Origin: Planctomycetota bacterium
Lineage (GTDB): Bacteria > Planctomycetota > PUPC01
DNA: 5,947 bases
Reading direction: 5' to 3'
NCBI GenBank assembly: GCA_003559755.1
Contig: PWKM01000246.1
Span: 1 to 5,947 of the forward strand
Part shown: positions 1 through 5,528 of the stretch, one piece after another
How positions within the stretch are numbered: position 1 is the first letter of the stretch
Layout of the letters: each line of letters begins with the position of its first letter
The notes under the pieces: generated by a model
The model's database searches: none
Told to the model about the DNA's origin: nothing
The model's input: the letters and a program-made list of their open reading frames with translations, nothing else
Translations under genes and position numbers: made by a program

Positions 1-333
1 CGATCGCTTGATCATCGTGGCCGCGTACCCGGCGACGGGGACCCCGAACTGGGCGGCGGCGAGCAGGACCACCCCCCGGGCGTGCCCCATCAGGATCGCC
101 GTCCGCGGATGCTTGTAATGGGCGTACAGGTTCTCGATGGCGAGCACGTCAGGCTCGGTCTCGCGAAGCACATCGCCGATGTCGGCGTGCAGGCACCGGA
201 TCCGTTCGGACATCGGATCGCGCCGGCTCGACGTGACCATTCCCGCCTCGACCAGGGCGAGCGCCCCGTCGGCCCCGTCCACCACACCGTAACCGGTCGT
301 GTTCAAACCGGGGTCTATGCCGACGACTCGCAC
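1..333 (-). CDS. ruvC: Crossover junction endodeoxyribonuclease RuvC, N-terminal part
   Basis: RuvC is the Holliday-junction resolvase that works with RuvAB in the cytoplasm, cutting symmetrically across four-way junctions during recombinational repair. The 111 codons present read MRVVGIDPGLNTTGYGVV at the start, with the first catalytic aspartate at D7, and then VLAIENLY with the second acidic residue at E67, matching the D7/E66 pattern of E. coli RuvC. The GHARGVVLL segment (83-91) is also typical. The last two catalytic aspartates lie beyond position 1, so the gene is cut by the window edge; the full family length is about 160-190 residues. I chose the GTG start at 333 because GGAGAG (plus-strand 339-344) sits 5 nt upstream and it places the catalytic Asp at residue 7. 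An extended -10 box lies about 45 nt upstream. Identification is secure from the motifs. Confidence 0.95.
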   Translation of the reverse strand, partial: MRVVGIDPGLNTTGYGVVDGADGALALVEAGMVTSSRRDPMSERIRCLHADIGDVLRETEPDVLAIENLYAHYKHPRTAILMGHARGVVLLAAAQFGVPVAGYAATMIKRS

Positions 334-375
334 GCGATCTCTCCGAAATCCAACGAGGGTGCCCGTGGTCTGCAC

Positions 376-384
376 ATTCTAGCA
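376..384 (-). promoter_or_regulatory. Extended -10 promoter for ruvC
   Basis: Read on the minus strand this is TGCTAGAAT, an extended -10 element (TGn followed by TAGAAT, one mismatch to TATAAT). It would start transcription near 369 and give a leader of about 36 nt before the ruvC GTG. No good -35 is visible; the best candidate, CTGGCG at an 18-nt spacing, matches TTGACA at 3 of 6 bases, which is acceptable for an extended -10 promoter. Sequence-only prediction. Confidence 0.45.
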
Positions 385-490
385 AACGCCGCGCCGGTGC
401 GCCAGCGATATTCCAGTCCGGAGCGGCCCAAAAGCGGCGTGCCCCCGGGCACGGTGCGTTCCTCGGCAGCGGGACGACAACCCGGCCGGG

Positions 491-1048
491 TCAGCCCAGA
501 AGGTGTTCGAGCAGGACGACCAGCCCGATGCCGATCAGGATCAGCCCGGCGATGACCTCGAGCTTACCGCCGAACACGGTGCCGAGCCGGTCGCCGATGA
601 GCACGCCGACCAGCGATACGACGAAGGTCACGCAGCCGATGAAGAGAATCGGAATGAGGATCGCCTGGTGCAGCATCGACAGCGAGACGCCCACGGCGAG
701 GGCATCGATGCTCACCGTCATCGACAGCAGCAGCAGGGTGGGCAGGGCCATCCCGCTCTCCCGGGGTTCGCCGGGGGTCAGGCGGCTGGCCTCGACGATC
801 ATCTTTGCCCCGACCGCCGTGAGCAGCCCGAACGCGATCCAGTGGCCGAGGTGGGCGACGTACACCCGGAGCCCCTGCCCGGCCAGCCAGCCGACCACCG
901 GCATCAGGGCCTGGAACCCCCCGAACCAGAAGGCGAGCCGAATCGCCTGGCGGACCTTCTCCTTTTTGATGACCACGCCCTCGGCCACGGCCACCGCGAG
1001 GGCGTCCATCGACAGGCCGAGCGCGATCGGCAGTAAAGACCATCGCAT
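491..1048 (-). CDS. mntP: MntP-family manganese efflux protein
   Basis: This 185-residue integral membrane protein belongs to the MntP (DUF204) family, which exports Mn(II) from the cytoplasm; E. coli MntP has 188 residues. The two halves of the family's internal repeat are visible: GLSMDALAVAVA near residues 11-22 with D15, and SIDALAVGVSL at 113-123 with D115. Both aspartates sit in membrane helices that are important for transport in the family. FGGFQALMPVVGWLAG (43-57) is also a hallmark. About six hydrophobic helices can be counted, with a short polar loop (TPGEPRES, 91-98) between the halves. The ATG at 1048 is forced by an in-frame stop four codons upstream, but no clear Shine-Dalgarno sequence precedes it. 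The ferritin-like gene ends 84 bp upstream on the same strand, with a strong hairpin between them, so shared transcription is possible but not assured. Confidence 0.93.
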   Translation of the reverse strand: MRWSLLPIALGLSMDALAVAVAEGVVIKKEKVRQAIRLAFWFGGFQALMPVVGWLAGQGLRVYVAHLGHWIAFGLLTAVGAKMIVEASRLTPGEPRESGMALPTLLLLSMTVSIDALAVGVSLSMLHQAILIPILFIGCVTFVVSLVGVLIGDRLGTVFGGKLEVIAGLILIGIGLVVLLEHLLG

Positions 1049-1090
1049 CCGGTAAAACTACTCGCTCAGGGGCTGGGAGGGCGCTGCCGA

Positions 1091-1117
1091 GTTCGGGCCG
1101 GGCTCTCCGGCCGGAAC
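1091..1117 (-). terminator. GC-rich hairpin after the ferritin-like gene
   Basis: The plus-strand arms are GTTCgGGCCGG (1091-1101) and CCGGCCgGAAC (1107-1117) around the 5-nt loop GCTCT, giving ten base pairs with one internal mismatch. It begins 15 nt after the stop of the ferritin-like gene, where a terminator would sit. No T-run follows on the minus strand, so it may be a weak or partial terminator, a transcript-stabilising 3' structure or an attenuator ahead of mntP. Confidence 0.45.
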
Positions 1118-1132
1118 GGACGGGCCAGGCGG

Positions 1133-1450
1133 TTATTCCGAGCTGTCGTCCGCCAGGTCCTGCATCATCTCCTTCACCTCTTCCATCCCCTCGTCATAGA
1201 AATTCTGTTCGTCGGGGGCCAGCACGTGAAGGAGCGTCTGGAACTCGCCGACGTGCTCGCGTTCCTCGTCGGCGATGTCCGTCAATACCTCGATGGCCAG
1301 CTTGTTATCGGTCGACTCGGCCAGTTGCATGTAGAGCTGGATCGCCTCGAACTCGGCGGCGATCATAAACCGGACCGCCCGGATCAACTCCTCGTGCGTC
1401 AGCTTGCGGTCGTTGGCGAGACCCGAAAACGGCGAAGCGAACTCCGGCAT
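1133..1450 (-). CDS. Small ferritin-like di-iron protein, encapsulated-ferritin type
   Basis: This 105-residue, almost all-helical protein resembles the short ferritin-like proteins that form half a four-helix bundle and oxidise or store iron as dimers. The metal ligands expected for the family are present: E33 in IAAEFEAIQLY and the ExxH pair E63/H66 in ADEEREHVGEF. The same REExxHVGEF pattern is, from memory, found in the ferritin-like domain at the N-terminus of the Pyrococcus furiosus encapsulin. Proteins of this kind are often annotated rubrerythrin or demethoxyubiquinone hydroxylase family. The acidic C-terminal tail (MMQDLADDSSE) shows no known encapsulin cargo peptide such as LTVGSL, and no encapsulin shell gene is in the window. 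The ATG is fixed by AGGAGGT (plus-strand 1457-1463) 7 nt upstream. It is transcribed divergently from the GH20-like gene and lies upstream of mntP. Confidence 0.85.
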   Translation of the reverse strand: MPEFASPFSGLANDRKLTHEELIRAVRFMIAAEFEAIQLYMQLAESTDNKLAIEVLTDIADEEREHVGEFQTLLHVLAPDEQNFYDEGMEEVKEMMQDLADDSSE

Positions 1451-1506
1451 TCTTGTACCTCCTCTTTCCCTCCCCGATCTGTTGGTCGGCTACTGTACCT
1501 CTACTA

Positions 1507-1533
1507 AGTATAGCAGGTTCACATCGAAGTCAA
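1507..1533 (-). promoter_or_regulatory. Promoter for the ferritin-like gene
   Basis: On the minus strand TTGACT (1533-1528) and TATACT (1512-1507) are separated by 15 nt. Both hexamers are close to consensus, but the spacing is two short of the 17-nt optimum, which might mean activator dependence or modest basal strength. Transcription would start near 1500, about 50 nt before the ATG. It lies back-to-back with the promoter of the GH20-like gene; the two -35 boxes are 20 bp apart. Confidence 0.5.
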
Positions 1534-1553
1534 GGGCAAAGGCGGCGTCGGGC

Positions 1554-1582
1554 TTGCGGGCGTTCGAGAGGCGGCCTATAAT
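1554..1582 (+). promoter_or_regulatory. Promoter for the GH20-like gene
   Basis: TTGCGG (1554-1559), a 17-nt spacer and a perfect TATAAT (1577-1582) form a good housekeeping-type promoter. The start would fall near 1589, leaving a leader of about 100 nt. Confidence 0.65.
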
Positions 1583-1589
1583 CCGGCTG

Positions 1590-1692
1590 GCCGAGTACCG
1601 TGGGCCGTCTTCCGGCCCGGCGCCCCTCTGGTTCCCCCGGAAGGGCCGCCGGCCACAACGACAAGGTGGACTCGAACAAGGAGGTTCTACGA
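1590..1692 (+). other. Structured 5' leader of the GH20-like gene
   Basis: The predicted leader holds a GGGCCG/CGGCCC stem-loop (1602-1607 and 1613-1618, loop TCTTC), a small TTCC/GGAA stem (1632-1642) and a GGCCgccGGCC element (about 1644-1654). It ends in a strong AAGGAGG ribosome binding site (1678-1684). No riboswitch class is recognised, and the stems may simply reflect high GC content. Confidence 0.35.
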
Positions 1693-3597
1693 ATGGCAAA
1701 GCCGATGCTCTTGCCGGAGCCGAAATCCGTACAGCTTCAGGACGGCGCGTTCCCGCTGGATGACGGGGTGCCGATCATCATCGCACCCGGCGGCGATCAG
1801 GAGTTGAACGCGGCGTGGTCGTTCGCAGGCGAGGCCGATGACCGGCTGGACATGTCGCTCCCGGTCGAGCGGATGGGCAAGCTGGACGGCATCGGCCACC
1901 GCATCCTGTTCCTGATCGCGGACCGCGACAACGCCCTCTATCCGCAGTTGTCGAGCGCGGCCGGCGAACTCGACCGCGCCCCGGCGGCGGTCCGTGACCA
2001 GGCGTATGTGCTCGAGGTGACCCCGGACCAGGTGCTCGCCGTCGCCGACACGCCGCAGGGGCTTTACTACGCCGCCCAGACGCTCCGCCAGCTCCTCACC
2101 AACGACGGCGACATCCCGTGCTGCACTATCACCGACTGGCCCACGTACCGATATCGCGGCGTGATGCTCGATATCTCGCGGTTCCGGGTCCCCACCCTCG
2201 ACTCGCTGTTCGAGCGGATCGAGCGGCTGGCCGCGTTGAAGATCAACGTGTTCCAGCTCTACACCGAACACACCTTCGTCTCGTTCCGGCACCCGGAGAT
2301 GGGGGCGAACTGCGGCTCGATGTCCGCCGAGGACATCATCACCCTCGATGAGTTCTGCAAGCCGCACTTCGTCGACCTGAACGCCAACCTCCAGTCGTTC
2401 GGCCACCACAAACACCTGCTCTCGCTCCCCGACTACAACGACCTGGCCGAGATCCCGGAGAAACCGTGGACGCTGTGCCCGACCGACGAACGGATCTACG
2501 ACCTGCTGGACGACCTGTACGCCGAGTGCCTGCCCGCCTACAGCTCGCCGCTGTTCAACGCATCGTGCGACGAGACCTGGGAGCTGGGCAACGGGCGCAG
2601 CGCGGAGAAGGCCCGGGAAGTCGGCGTCGGCCGGGTCTACCTCGACCATATCAAGCGGATCAACGAGCTCGCGCAGAAGTACGACAAGCGGATGATGATC
2701 TGGGCCGACATCGTGCTCAAGCACCCCGAACTCATCCCCGAGGTGCCCGACGACATCGTGATGCTCGACTGGAGCTACCACGCCGACTCGGACCTGAGCG
2801 GCCTGCAGAAGATCGCCGACGCCGGGCTCGAACACTGGACCTGCCCGGGGGTGAGCAGTTGGCAGCGGATATTCTGCGACGTGGGGAACGCCTGCGGGAA
2901 CATCAGCAGCCGGGCCGTCGCCGGCGAGGAGTCCGGGGCCACCGGGCTGCTCAACACCGACTGGGGCGACAACGGCCACGCCCAGTCGCCCGCCGTCAGC
3001 TACCACGGATATGCGTTCGGAGCCGAGCAGGGGTGGACGCCGAACACCGAGGTGGATGCGGACGACTTCGACCGGCGGTTCGCGTGGGCCTGGTTCGGCG
3101 ACGACTCCGGCGAGTTCGGACACCTGTACCGGACCACCGGCCTCCTGGCCGAGGGGAGCTGGAACAAGCGTATCGCTCCCTTCTCCGTCTATTGGGACCG
3201 GTTCCCGTGCGAGGAGAGCTTGGAGAAGCTCCAGCCGGGCCAGATCGAGACGATGCTCGAGCGGGCACGGGAGGCGATCGAGACGGTCTCGACCCTGAGC
3301 GAGAAATATCCCGAGCACCGCCCCGTGCTCCGCGAACACCTGTTCGGCCTGGGCCAGATTCTCTTCATCGAGAAAAAAGTGGCCCTGTCGACCGAACTGC
3401 TCGAACTGGGCGAGGAGGGGATGAAGAACCCGCCGGTCGATGTGAAGAAAAAGATCAAGGCACTGCTCGACGAGTGGAACACTCAGAAGGGCGAGTTCAC
3501 CGACCTCTGGCTCGAGACCAGCCGGCGCAGCGAGATCGACTATCGGCTGGGGATGTACCGCGACCGGGCGGAGGACTACGAGCGGCTGCTGTCGTAA
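1693..3597 (+). CDS. GH20-like beta-N-acetylhexosaminidase, cytoplasmic
   Basis: This 634-residue protein fits glycoside hydrolase family 20, which removes terminal N-acetylhexosamine by substrate-assisted catalysis using an Asp-Glu pair. An N-terminal alpha/beta domain (about 1-150) ends in GLYYAAQTLRQLL (123-135). The TIM barrel then begins YRYRGVMLDISRFRVP (152-167), the usual GH20 entry strand. The candidate catalytic pair is D293-E294 in FNASCDETWELGNGRS; the usual His-x-Gly before it is replaced by Asn-Ala-Ser-Cys, a variant form. DWSYH (359-363) and NTDWGDNGH (421-429) carry aromatic/acidic residues suited to the sugar site. Residues about 500-634 look helical. No signal peptide or membrane segment is seen, so the substrate is probably imported fragments. 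The start is the ATG at 1693, 8 nt after AAGGAGG (1678-1684); an in-frame extension to 1600 would place that site inside the gene. The substrate is not determinable here. Confidence 0.83.
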   Translation: MAKPMLLPEPKSVQLQDGAFPLDDGVPIIIAPGGDQELNAAWSFAGEADDRLDMSLPVERMGKLDGIGHRILFLIADRDNALYPQLSSAAGELDRAPAAVRDQAYVLEVTPDQVLAVADTPQGLYYAAQTLRQLLTNDGDIPCCTITDWPTYRYRGVMLDISRFRVPTLDSLFERIERLAALKINVFQLYTEHTFVSFRHPEMGANCGSMSAEDIITLDEFCKPHFVDLNANLQSFGHHKHLLSLPDYNDLAEIPEKPWTLCPTDERIYDLLDDLYAECLPAYSSPLFNASCDETWELGNGRSAEKAREVGVGRVYLDHIKRINELAQKYDKRMMIWADIVLKHPELIPEVPDDIVMLDWSYHADSDLSGLQKIADAGLEHWTCPGVSSWQRIFCDVGNACGNISSRAVAGEESGATGLLNTDWGDNGHAQSPAVSYHGYAFGAEQGWTPNTEVDADDFDRRFAWAWFGDDSGEFGHLYRTTGLLAEGSWNKRIAPFSVYWDRFPCEESLEKLQPGQIETMLERAREAIETVSTLSEKYPEHRPVLREHLFGLGQILFIEKKVALSTELLELGEEGMKNPPVDVKKKIKALLDEWNTQKGEFTDLWLETSRRSEIDYRLGMYRDRAEDYERLLS

Positions 3598-3613
3598 CCG
3601 AATATCGACCGCC

Positions 3614-3647
3614 GACGTGCCGGGGAGTTGCATGCCCCCGGCCCGTC
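3614..3647 (+). terminator. Strong hairpin after the GH20-like gene
   Basis: Arms GACGtGCCGGGG (3614-3625) and CCCCGGCcCGTC (3636-3647) pair over eleven positions with one mismatch around a 10-nt loop. It lies 16 nt past the stop codon and just upstream of the leuC promoter. No T-run follows, so termination would be hairpin-driven or assisted. It resembles the hairpin at 1091-1117: long GC stem, one internal mismatch, no T-tract. Confidence 0.5.
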
Positions 3648-3656
3648 CGCTCCCGC

Positions 3657-3685
3657 TTGAACGCATCCCGGGTTGCGGATATATT
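3657..3685 (+). promoter_or_regulatory. Promoter for leuC
   Basis: TTGAAC (3657-3662), an exact 17-nt spacer and TATATT (3680-3685) make a near-consensus sigma70-type promoter, with initiation expected near 3692. It implies that leuC is transcribed independently of the GH20-like gene. Confidence 0.7.
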
Positions 3686-3694
3686 TTCGCCCCG

Positions 3695-3706
3695 ACGACA
3701 AGTCGT
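3695..3706 (+). promoter_or_regulatory. Small inverted repeat at the leuC start region, possible operator
   Basis: ACGAC-AA-GTCGT lies about 10 bp downstream of the -10 box, overlapping the early transcribed region. A 5-bp-arm dyad here could bind a repressor, but it is short and could be chance in GC-rich DNA. No known leucine regulator site is recognised. Confidence 0.25.
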
Positions 3707-3729
3707 GACCCCGTACACAGGAGGCGCAG

Positions 3730-4983
3730 TTGGGCCAGACAATCAGCGAGAAGATTCTCAGCGACAAGAGCGAACAGACCGTCGAGGCGGGCGACTACGT
3801 CATCGCGCGAACCGACGTATGCCTCACCCAGGACGGGACCGGCCCGCTCGCCGTGCGCCAGTTCGAGGCGGTCGGCTTCGACCGAGTCGCCGACCCCGAG
3901 CGGACCGCCCTGTTCCTCGACCACGCCGCGCCCAGCCCCCGCCGGGAGCTGTCGAACGATCACATGCGGCTCCGCGACTTCGCCAGTGCCTACGGCTGCC
4001 GGCTGGTCGACATCGGCGAGGGCATCTGCCACCAGATCGCCGTCGAGGACCTGGTCCGGCCCGGCGACATCGAGATCGGCGCCGACTCGCACACCTGCAC
4101 CGGCGGGGCGCTCGGCGCGTTCGCCACCGGGATGGGCAGCACCGACGTCGCCGTCGGGATGGCCCTGGGCAAAACGTGGCTGAAGGTCCCCCACTCGTTC
4201 AAGATCGTCGTCGAGGGCGACCTGCCGCAAGGCGTCTATCCCAAGGACCTGATGCTGCACCTCATCGGGACGATCGGGGCCGACGGCGCGACCTACAAGG
4301 CACTCGAGTTCCACGGCTCGACCATCGAGCGGATGGCGATGCCCGGACGGATCACCCTGGCCAACATGGCCGTCGAGGCGGGCGCGAAGACGGGGCTGTT
4401 CGCCTCGGACGAATTGACCCGCCAGTGGCTGGCACGGCACCGCCGGGAGCACGATTTCCGGGCCATCGAGGCCGACCCCGACGCCGCCTACGAGCGGACC
4501 ATCGAGATCGACGCCGGGACCCTGGCCCCCACCGTCTCGTTCCCCCACACCGTCGATAACACCCGCCCGGTCCACGAGGCGGGCGACGTCCCCATCCAGC
4601 AGGTCTTCCTCGGCAGTTGCACGAACGGCCGGCTCGACGACCTCCGGGTCTTCGCCGACATCGTCCGGGGCCGACAGCGGGCCGGGGGCACGCGGGTCAT
4701 CGTCACCCCCGCCTCGCCGCGCGTGCTCCGGGACGCACTGGACGAGGGCATCATCAGCACCCTGGTCGAGTTCGGGGCGACGGTCACCACCCCGGGCTGC
4801 GGGGCCTGTGTCGGCGTGCACGGCGGCGTCCTGGGCGACGGCGAGGCGTGCCTGGCGACCACGAACCGGAATTTCAAGGGGCGGATGGGCAACCCCGACG
4901 CCTTCATATACCTCGGCTCGCCGGCGACTGCCGCAGCGACCGCGTTGGCCGGACGCATCGCGGACCCGCGGGAGGAGGTGTAA
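3730..4983 (+). CDS. leuC: 3-isopropylmalate / homoaconitate-type dehydratase large subunit
   Basis: This 417-residue protein is the large subunit of an aconitase-superfamily hydro-lyase, of the shorter 'archaeal' LeuC/HacA type (about 415-430 residues). With LeuD it would isomerise 2- to 3-isopropylmalate in leucine synthesis, or act on a related substrate such as homoaconitate or dimethylmalate. The [4Fe-4S] ligands are visible: C297 in FLGSCTNGR, and C357 and C360 in TPGCGACVG. FLDHAAPSP (62-70), GADSHTCTGGALG (117-129) and the anion-binding TNRNFKGRMG (378-387) are family signatures. The start is TTG, fixed by AGGAGG (3719-3724) 5 nt upstream. The C-terminus IADPREEV is of normal length, but its last codon GTG and stop TAA are also the first six bases of the repeat element that follows. 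The partner gene starts 770 bp later, which is unusual. Which substrate is used cannot be decided from this subunit. Confidence 0.92.
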   Translation: MGQTISEKILSDKSEQTVEAGDYVIARTDVCLTQDGTGPLAVRQFEAVGFDRVADPERTALFLDHAAPSPRRELSNDHMRLRDFASAYGCRLVDIGEGICHQIAVEDLVRPGDIEIGADSHTCTGGALGAFATGMGSTDVAVGMALGKTWLKVPHSFKIVVEGDLPQGVYPKDLMLHLIGTIGADGATYKALEFHGSTIERMAMPGRITLANMAVEAGAKTGLFASDELTRQWLARHRREHDFRAIEADPDAAYERTIEIDAGTLAPTVSFPHTVDNTRPVHEAGDVPIQQVFLGSCTNGRLDDLRVFADIVRGRQRAGGTRVIVTPASPRVLRDALDEGIISTLVEFGATVTTPGCGACVGVHGGVLGDGEACLATTNRNFKGRMGNPDAFIYLGSPATAAATALAGRIADPREEV

Positions 4984-4987
4984 GGTG
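4974..4987 (+). promoter_or_regulatory. Stop-restart module joining leuC to the GxxExxY fragment
   Basis: GGAGGTGTAAGGTG combines a Shine-Dalgarno site (GGAGG, 4974-4978), the last codon and stop of leuC (GTG TAA, 4978-4983) and a GTG start (4985-4987) one base later. A ribosome finishing leuC would be placed to reinitiate. The same 14 bases recur at 5119-5132. Confidence 0.6.
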
Positions 4988-5019
4988 GGCGAAGCGGAGA
5001 ATGGGAGAAGCGGGGAAGG
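4978..5019 (+). repeat. Left iteron array L1: GTGTAA cap plus four octamers
   Basis: The 42-bp array is GTGTAAGGTG followed by GGCGAAGC, GGAGAATG, GGAGAAGC and GGGGAAGG, each fitting GGNGAANN. It matches the inverted right ends without gaps: 33/42 to R1 and 31/42 to R2. Positions 5000-5019 match inverted 5701-5720 at 19 of 20 bases. The 8-bp period is out of step with codons, so the pattern is unlikely to be imposed by the protein. Confidence 0.8.
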
Positions 5020-5128
5020 TTCGGATCGAGCCCTGACGGGCTCGGTCATCCGGTGCTGTATCGCGGTGAATAAGGAACTGGGGCCGGGGTTCCTCGAGTC
5101 GGTATATCACAGAGCGATGGAGGTGTAA
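4985..5128 (+). pseudogene. Truncated GxxExxY gene, N-terminal fragment (47 codons)
   Basis: This open frame begins with GTG one base after the leuC stop and encodes 47 residues: the acidic N-terminus, ALTGSVIRCCIAVNKELG, the GPGFLESVY signature and then RAMEV before TAA. It is identical to residues 1-47 of the complete protein except Ala instead of Val at residue 4. The putative nuclease core (D77, E87, K89) is absent, so it cannot be an active copy. It breaks off where ATGGAGGT meets the next left end, at a 6-bp microhomology (GGAGGT). It has an intact ribosome binding site and could still be translated as a short peptide containing the first helix. Confidence 0.75.
5024..5047 (+). repeat. 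Perfect hairpin next to left end, copy 1
   Basis: CGAGCCC-TGAC-GGGCTCG (5027-5044) is a perfect 7-bp stem with a 4-nt loop. It extends to ten pairs (5024-5047) through one G-T wobble. It lies 4 nt after the last octamer of L1 and within codons about 14-21 of the fragment. Confidence 0.7.
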
Positions 5129-5132
5129 GGTG
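5119..5132 (+). promoter_or_regulatory. Stop-restart module in front of the complete GxxExxY gene
   Basis: This exact repeat of the leuC junction has GGAGG (5119-5123) overlapping the end of the fragment, TAA at 5126-5128 and GTG at 5130-5132. It decides the GTG start of the complete gene and suggests translational coupling from the 47-codon fragment. Confidence 0.6.
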
Positions 5133-5164
5133 GGCGAAGTGGAGAACGGGAGAAGCGGGGAAGG
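5123..5164 (+). repeat. Left iteron array L2
   Basis: GTGTAAGGTG is followed by GGCGAAGT, GGAGAACG, GGAGAAGC and GGGGAAGG. This arm contains the stop of the upstream fragment and the start codon of the complete gene. Against the inverted sequence directly after that gene's stop codon (R1, 5529-5570) it matches at 32 of 42 positions without gaps, so the complete gene is bracketed by imperfect terminal inverted repeats. Confidence 0.8.
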
Positions 5165-5528
5165 TTCGGATCGAGCCCTGACGGGCTCGGTCATCCGGTG
5201 CTGTATCGCGGTGAATAAGGAACTGGGGCCGGGGTTCCTCGAGTCGGTATATCACAGAGCAATGGAGGTCGAGCTGGCCGAGCAGGGTATCCCGTTCGAA
5301 ACGGAGAAAGAGATCGAAGTGCACTACCGGGGACGTTTCGTCGGGGATCACCGACTCGATTTTCTTGTGGACAGGCGGCTTGTGGTGGAGTTGAAAACGG
5401 TCGAAAAACTGGGAAAGGAGCACTATGACCAGGTGCGCTCGTACTTGAGCGCGGCCGGGCGGGACATCGGGCTCCTGGTGAACTTCGCGAAGCGACCGGT
5501 CGACGTCCGGAGAGTGGAACTGAAATGA
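5130..5528 (+). CDS. GxxExxY protein, PD-(D/E)XK-nuclease-like, unknown function
   Basis: This 132-residue protein belongs to the GxxExxY family (about 125-residue domain), named for the motif seen here as G35-F-L-E38-S-V-Y41. The rest fits a PD-(D/E)XK nuclease fold: E38 in the first helix, E59 or E61 on the next strand, D77 in HRLDFLV, E87-L-K89 in LVVELKT, and Q101 with Y105 in DQVRSYL. All residues expected for metal-dependent cleavage are present, but no activity has been established for the family as far as I know. The GTG start is supported by GGAGG 7 bases upstream. The first ~16 residues (MGEVENGRSGEGSDRA) are encoded by the iteron array and hairpin rather than by the conserved domain. 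It lies between leuC and leuD, starting one base after the truncated copy. No signal peptide or membrane segment is seen. Family membership is confident; function is unknown. Confidence 0.88.
   Translation: MGEVENGRSGEGSDRALTGSVIRCCIAVNKELGPGFLESVYHRAMEVELAEQGIPFETEKEIEVHYRGRFVGDHRLDFLVDRRLVVELKTVEKLGKEHYDQVRSYLSAAGRDIGLLVNFAKRPVDVRRVELK
5169..5192 (+). repeat. Perfect hairpin next to left end, copy 2
   Basis: Second copy of the CGAGCCC-TGAC-GGGCTCG stem-loop, exactly 145 bp after the first and unchanged in sequence. It sits in codons about 14-21 of the complete gene, at the junction between iteron-encoded residues and the conserved domain. Confidence 0.7.

Larger units (their letters stand above)
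4974..5118 (+). repeat. 145-bp tandem repeat, copy 1
   Basis: Copy 1 runs from the final codons of leuC into the GxxExxY coding sequence. It matches copy 2 (5119-5263) at 142 of 145 bases. The differences are c4995/t5140 (Ala to Val), t5002/c5147 (silent) and g5116/a5261 (silent). Upstream of 4974 the similarity stops. Confidence 0.95.
5119..5263 (+). repeat. 145-bp tandem repeat, copy 2
   Basis: This copy includes the ribosome binding site and first codons of the complete GxxExxY gene. It is followed by a third GGAGGT (5264-5269), the same microhomology found at the start of both copies, as expected for a tandem duplication joined at that hexamer. It equally fits insertion of one copy into another at that point. 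Confidence 0.95.

Noticed and set aside
439..452. Palindrome GTGCCCCCGGGCAC between ruvC and mntP
   Set aside because: The loop would be too small at full pairing, no T-run follows, and its placement fits neither gene end well; likely chance in GC-rich DNA.
1600..1692. Upstream in-frame extension of the GH20-like gene
   Set aside because: AAGGAGG at 1678-1684 is ideally placed for the ATG at 1693, and the extension overlaps the predicted transcribed leader and its stem-loops.
2466..4559. Open frame of 697 codons on the plus strand in another frame
   Set aside because: It spans the end of the GH20-like gene, a hairpin, a promoter and most of leuC out of frame, and its translation is Arg/Pro-rich shadow sequence.
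1687..5049. Open frame of 1120 codons on the minus strand across the GH20-like gene and leuC
   Set aside because: It is antisense to two clearly identified genes and reflects the lack of stop codons opposite GC-rich coding sequence. Its product is low-complexity, and there is no ribosome binding site.
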